From the NCBI GenBank assembly GCA_015662815.1, contig DQTK01000043.1:1-7185 (forward strand): a stretch of DNA of 7,185 bases. Reading direction: 5' to 3'. Made by a program: the position numbers and the translations under genes. Origin of the DNA: Aquifex aeolicus (lineage in GTDB: Bacteria > Aquificota > Aquificia > Aquificales > Aquificaceae). This document shows, piece by piece, positions 4,795 through 7,185 of the stretch; the stretch's first letter is position 1, and each line of letters opens with the position of its first letter. The notes under the pieces are model-generated. The model was given only the letters and a program-made list of their open reading frames with translations, was not told where the DNA came from and made no database searches.

Positions 4795-7109
4795 TTTTTT
4801 ACTCACATAGAGATCCTTACATATTACTGAAAAACCATCTAAGAGATGTTGCAGGGAGAATGATAAAAGCTTACCAAGAGCAAAAAGAATTTGTAAAACT
4901 TCCAATAGATGAAGGGTTTCTGAAGAATGTTGGTATAGCACACGATTTTGGCAAATATACGAGTTTTTTTCAGAACTATATAAGGACTAGGGAAAAGGAT
5001 ATAAAAGGAAGACAAAAGCATGGTTTTATATCCGCTCTATTCGGAGCGTGGTTATGTAAAGAAAAAGATGATTTTTTACCGCTTGTTGCATATTTTGTAA
5101 TAAAGCATCATCATGGGAATTTAAAAAACTTTGAAGACGATCTGGACGAAGATAAGAACAGGATTAACCTTGAAATCTTAAAGGAGCAAATGGAAGATTT
5201 GAGGAAAAATAAAGAAGTAATCTCACAAGAATACGGATTTGACATAACGGATTTTTTAGAAAACTGGGAAGATGTTTGGAAGCTTTTAAAGAGAAAGAAA
5301 TTTGAACTGTTTGAATCTACAGATTCTGAGAAAAAGTTAGATGTATACTTTACGATACTTTACACTTACTCCTTGTTAATAGATTCTGATAGAAAATCAG
5401 CTTCAAAGACGGAAATTATAAAAAGAAAGGAACTTCCAAAGGATTTGATAGGGAAATACAGAAAGGTAAAATGGTGGGATAAGCCTAAAAGGGATATAGA
5501 TAAGTTAAGAAACAATCTCTATAAAGAAATAAAGAAGAAACTTGAAAGCCTTAAAGAAATTCCGAACATATCAACTATTACAGCTCCTACGGGACTTGGA
5601 AAAACGGTTTTAAATTTAACTGTTGCTCTTGATTACAGGAACAGATTAAAGAATAAACCGAGAATAATTTACTCACTTCCTTACATATCAATAATTGAAC
5701 AGGTATACAATGTGATAGACGAAATATTAAGCATGACTTTGGGGGAGGAATACAGGAAAAATAAAAGCGTATACCTCTTAAAGCACCATAGCCTTGCGGA
5801 CTTAAAGTATAAAAAGAAGGACGAAGAAGTTCCGGTAAACGAAGCGTTGCTCTTAATAGAGAGCTGGAGTAGTGAAATCGTCATTACAACATTTGTTCAA
5901 TTTCTACATTCAGTGATTGCATTCAGCAGCAGTTTTCTAAAGAAATTTCACAACATAGCGGGTTCAATAATAATCCTTGACGAGGTCCAGGCAATAAATG
6001 CGGAATACTGGAAAGCGATAAGCGTTGTACTGAGAAAACTAACGGAACTCTTGGGATGTAAACTTATACTTTCAACAGCAACAAGACCCATGATTTTTGA
6101 AGAATTTACTGAGCTTGTAGAGAACGTAAATAAATACTTTAGTTCTCCTTTACTTGTGAGGACAAAACTTGTCCCTAAGGTTAATGAGTCAAAAACGGTA
6201 GAAGAGTTTGCAGAATATGTTTTAGAAAACCTAAAGGGAGAGTCATGCCTGATTGTTTTAAATACAATAAAGTCCTCAATAGAGTTTTACGAAATACTTA
6301 AGGAAAACTTGACGGATTACGAAATATATTATCTGTCCACTAACATAATTCCTCTTCAAAGGAAGCACAGAATACGGAGGTTAAAGAAGGTATTAATGGA
6401 AAGTAAAAAGGTTGTTCTTGTATCCACGCAGGTAGTCGAGGCAGGAGTTAACCTTGATTTTGATAAAGTTTTCAGGGACATAGCTCCTCTCGACGCAATC
6501 ATACAGGTTGCAGGTAGATGTAACAGAAATAAGAGAAAGGATCTTGGAATCGTTGAAATTCACAGCCTAAGGTATAAAAATTCGGATAGGATTTTAGCAA
6601 AAAGAGTTTATGGAAGTACGCTCGTAGATATTTCTAAAGAAATATTGAAGGAATGCAAGGAAGACGAGTATTATCTTCTCTCTGAAGAGTACTTTAGAAA
6701 AGTTAAGAAGAACAAAAGTATGCAAAAGTCTATAGACGTTCTTTCAGACATTAAAGAGTTGAGATTTTCAGGTGAAGGAAAATGTATAGCCCGAGATTTC
6801 AAAGTAATAGAAGAAGAACCTATTTATACGGAGATTTTTGTTGAAATAAATCAAACCGCAAGAAGAATATACGAGATATTTGAAAAGGAAGTTTTAGAAG
6901 AAAAAGACATAGGAAAAAGAATTGAAAATTACAACAGGATAAAGAAAAACTTCAGAAAGTATATACTTTCTGTTCCGAAGACACTTGTCCAAGAAATGTG
7001 TATAGCCGAAGACAAATTCCCTAAGATACCCCTTGAAAACGTTAACGATCATTATGATAAGGAGAGCTATGGACTTAAATTGAAAACGGGGAATTACTTT
7101 GTTTTCTGA
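4782..7109 (+). CDS. cas3: CRISPR-associated helicase-nuclease Cas3 (HD + SF2 helicase)
   Basis: This 775-residue single chain joins an HD nuclease to a superfamily 2 helicase, the normal full-length Cas3 layout. It nicks the displaced strand at a Cascade R-loop and then degrades DNA 3' to 5' using ATP. HD domain: His19 (NHLRDVA), His54-Asp55 (AHDFGK), His80, the His109-111 cluster (KHHHGN) and Asp201/Asp203 (LIDSDR), all metal-ligand candidates and none missing. Helicase: Walker A APTGLGKT (268-275), motif II DEVQ (400-403), motif III STAT (431-434), motif V STQVVEAGVNLDF (548-560) and motif VI QVAGRCNRN (575-583). A C-terminal domain follows. Motif II has Gln where E. coli Cas3 has His (DEVH). 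The ATG at 4782, with GGGGA nine bases upstream, overlaps cas5 by 13 bp; the ATG at 4786 is out of frame. Confidence 0.97.
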   Translation: MDGIVFYSHRDPYILLKNHLRDVAGRMIKAYQEQKEFVKLPIDEGFLKNVGIAHDFGKYTSFFQNYIRTREKDIKGRQKHGFISALFGAWLCKEKDDFLPLVAYFVIKHHHGNLKNFEDDLDEDKNRINLEILKEQMEDLRKNKEVISQEYGFDITDFLENWEDVWKLLKRKKFELFESTDSEKKLDVYFTILYTYSLLIDSDRKSASKTEIIKRKELPKDLIGKYRKVKWWDKPKRDIDKLRNNLYKEIKKKLESLKEIPNISTITAPTGLGKTVLNLTVALDYRNRLKNKPRIIYSLPYISIIEQVYNVIDEILSMTLGEEYRKNKSVYLLKHHSLADLKYKKKDEEVPVNEALLLIESWSSEIVITTFVQFLHSVIAFSSSFLKKFHNIAGSIIILDEVQAINAEYWKAISVVLRKLTELLGCKLILSTATRPMIFEEFTELVENVNKYFSSPLLVRTKLVPKVNESKTVEEFAEYVLENLKGESCLIVLNTIKSSIEFYEILKENLTDYEIYYLSTNIIPLQRKHRIRRLKKVLMESKKVVLVSTQVVEAGVNLDFDKVFRDIAPLDAIIQVAGRCNRNKRKDLGIVEIHSLRYKNSDRILAKRVYGSTLVDISKEILKECKEDEYYLLSEEYFRKVKKNKSMQKSIDVLSDIKELRFSGEGKCIARDFKVIEEEPIYTEIFVEINQTARRIYEIFEKEVLEEKDIGKRIENYNRIKKNFRKYILSVPKTLVQEMCIAEDKFPKIPLENVNDHYDKESYGLKLKTGNYFVF

Positions 7110-7185
7110 ATTAAGTGTAAACGGAACGCTTGTCTGGTACTATCACATATGCAAAAGGGAAGTTTGGCTTATAGGACACGGTATA
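7099..7185 (+). CDS. cas4: Cas4 adaptation exonuclease, N-terminal 29 codons only
   Basis: The frame reads (M)FSELSVNGTLVWYYHICKREVWLIGHGI and is open to the right edge. The NGTLVWYYHICKREVWL block is the usual Cas4 N-terminus, and Cys18 would be the first of four cysteines holding the iron-sulfur cluster. Cas4 is a RecB-like nuclease that trims and PAM-selects prespacers with Cas1 and Cas2. The start is TTG at 7099: an in-frame TGA at 7081-7083 blocks anything further upstream, GGGG at 7088-7091 is a fair ribosome binding site, and no other start codon lies between. It overlaps the cas3 stop by 11 bp. The catalytic RecB motifs lie beyond the window. Confidence 0.93.
   Translation, partial: MFSELSVNGTLVWYYHICKREVWLIGHGI

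Noticed and set aside
4483..4941. 152-codon open frame on the - strand across the cas5-cas3 junction
   Set aside because: It lies wholly opposite two well-supported genes, its product resembles no family I recognise, and long antisense frames are common opposite Lys/Glu-rich AT-rich genes.
5741..5756. GGGGGAGG inside cas3 as a second internal ribosome binding site
   Set aside because: No ATG, GTG or TTG lies at a workable distance in the cas3 frame.
1..7185. CRISPR array or tRNA/rRNA genes
   Set aside because: No regularly spaced direct repeats and no tRNA-like cloverleaf or rRNA motif were seen; the array must lie outside the window.

Overview
The window carries most of a type I-B (Csh/Hmari-type) CRISPR-Cas operon in the order cas6, cas8b (csh1), cas7 (csh2), cas5, cas3, and the first 29 codons of cas4. 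All of these are on the + strand and intact, except cas4, which runs off the right edge. cas1, cas2 and the repeat-spacer array are not in the window; cas1 and cas2 would be expected just to the right. The left edge holds a divergent (- strand) ribbon-helix-helix gene, antitoxin- or repressor-like, that runs off the window.

Organism: the DNA is A+T-rich, roughly two-thirds by eye. ATA (Ile), AGA/AGG (Arg) and Lys/Glu codons dominate, and starts include TTG. Shine-Dalgarno sites are good (AAGGAGGT before cas7, GAGGGGGA before cas8b). This codon and residue profile suggests a thermophile. Together with the I-B operon it fits an Aquificales-like bacterium best, but a thermophilic archaeon is not excluded. 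This is inference from style, not from a database match.

Layout: 1-218 is the ribbon-helix-helix gene (-). 219-378 is a divergent AT-rich intergenic region with a 20-bp imperfect palindrome and short repeats. 379-1110 is cas6. 1111-1155 is an AT-rich linker with a 12-bp tandem duplication. From 1156 to the right edge, cas8b-cas7-cas5-cas3-cas4 are packed with overlaps of 11, 4, 13 and 11 bp, which implies one transcript and translational coupling.

How the genes work together: Cas6 cuts the CRISPR precursor RNA. Cas8b, Cas7, Cas5 and a small subunit (Cas11) form the Cascade surveillance complex around the crRNA. Cas3 is recruited to the R-loop to nick and degrade target DNA. Cas4, with Cas1 and Cas2, handles spacer acquisition. 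No separate small-subunit gene is visible. An in-frame ATG at 2641 inside cas8b is preceded six bases upstream by a consensus GGAGGT, and would yield a 132-residue, mostly helical C-terminal protein of the right size for Cas11. This embedded gene is the most interesting item in the window.
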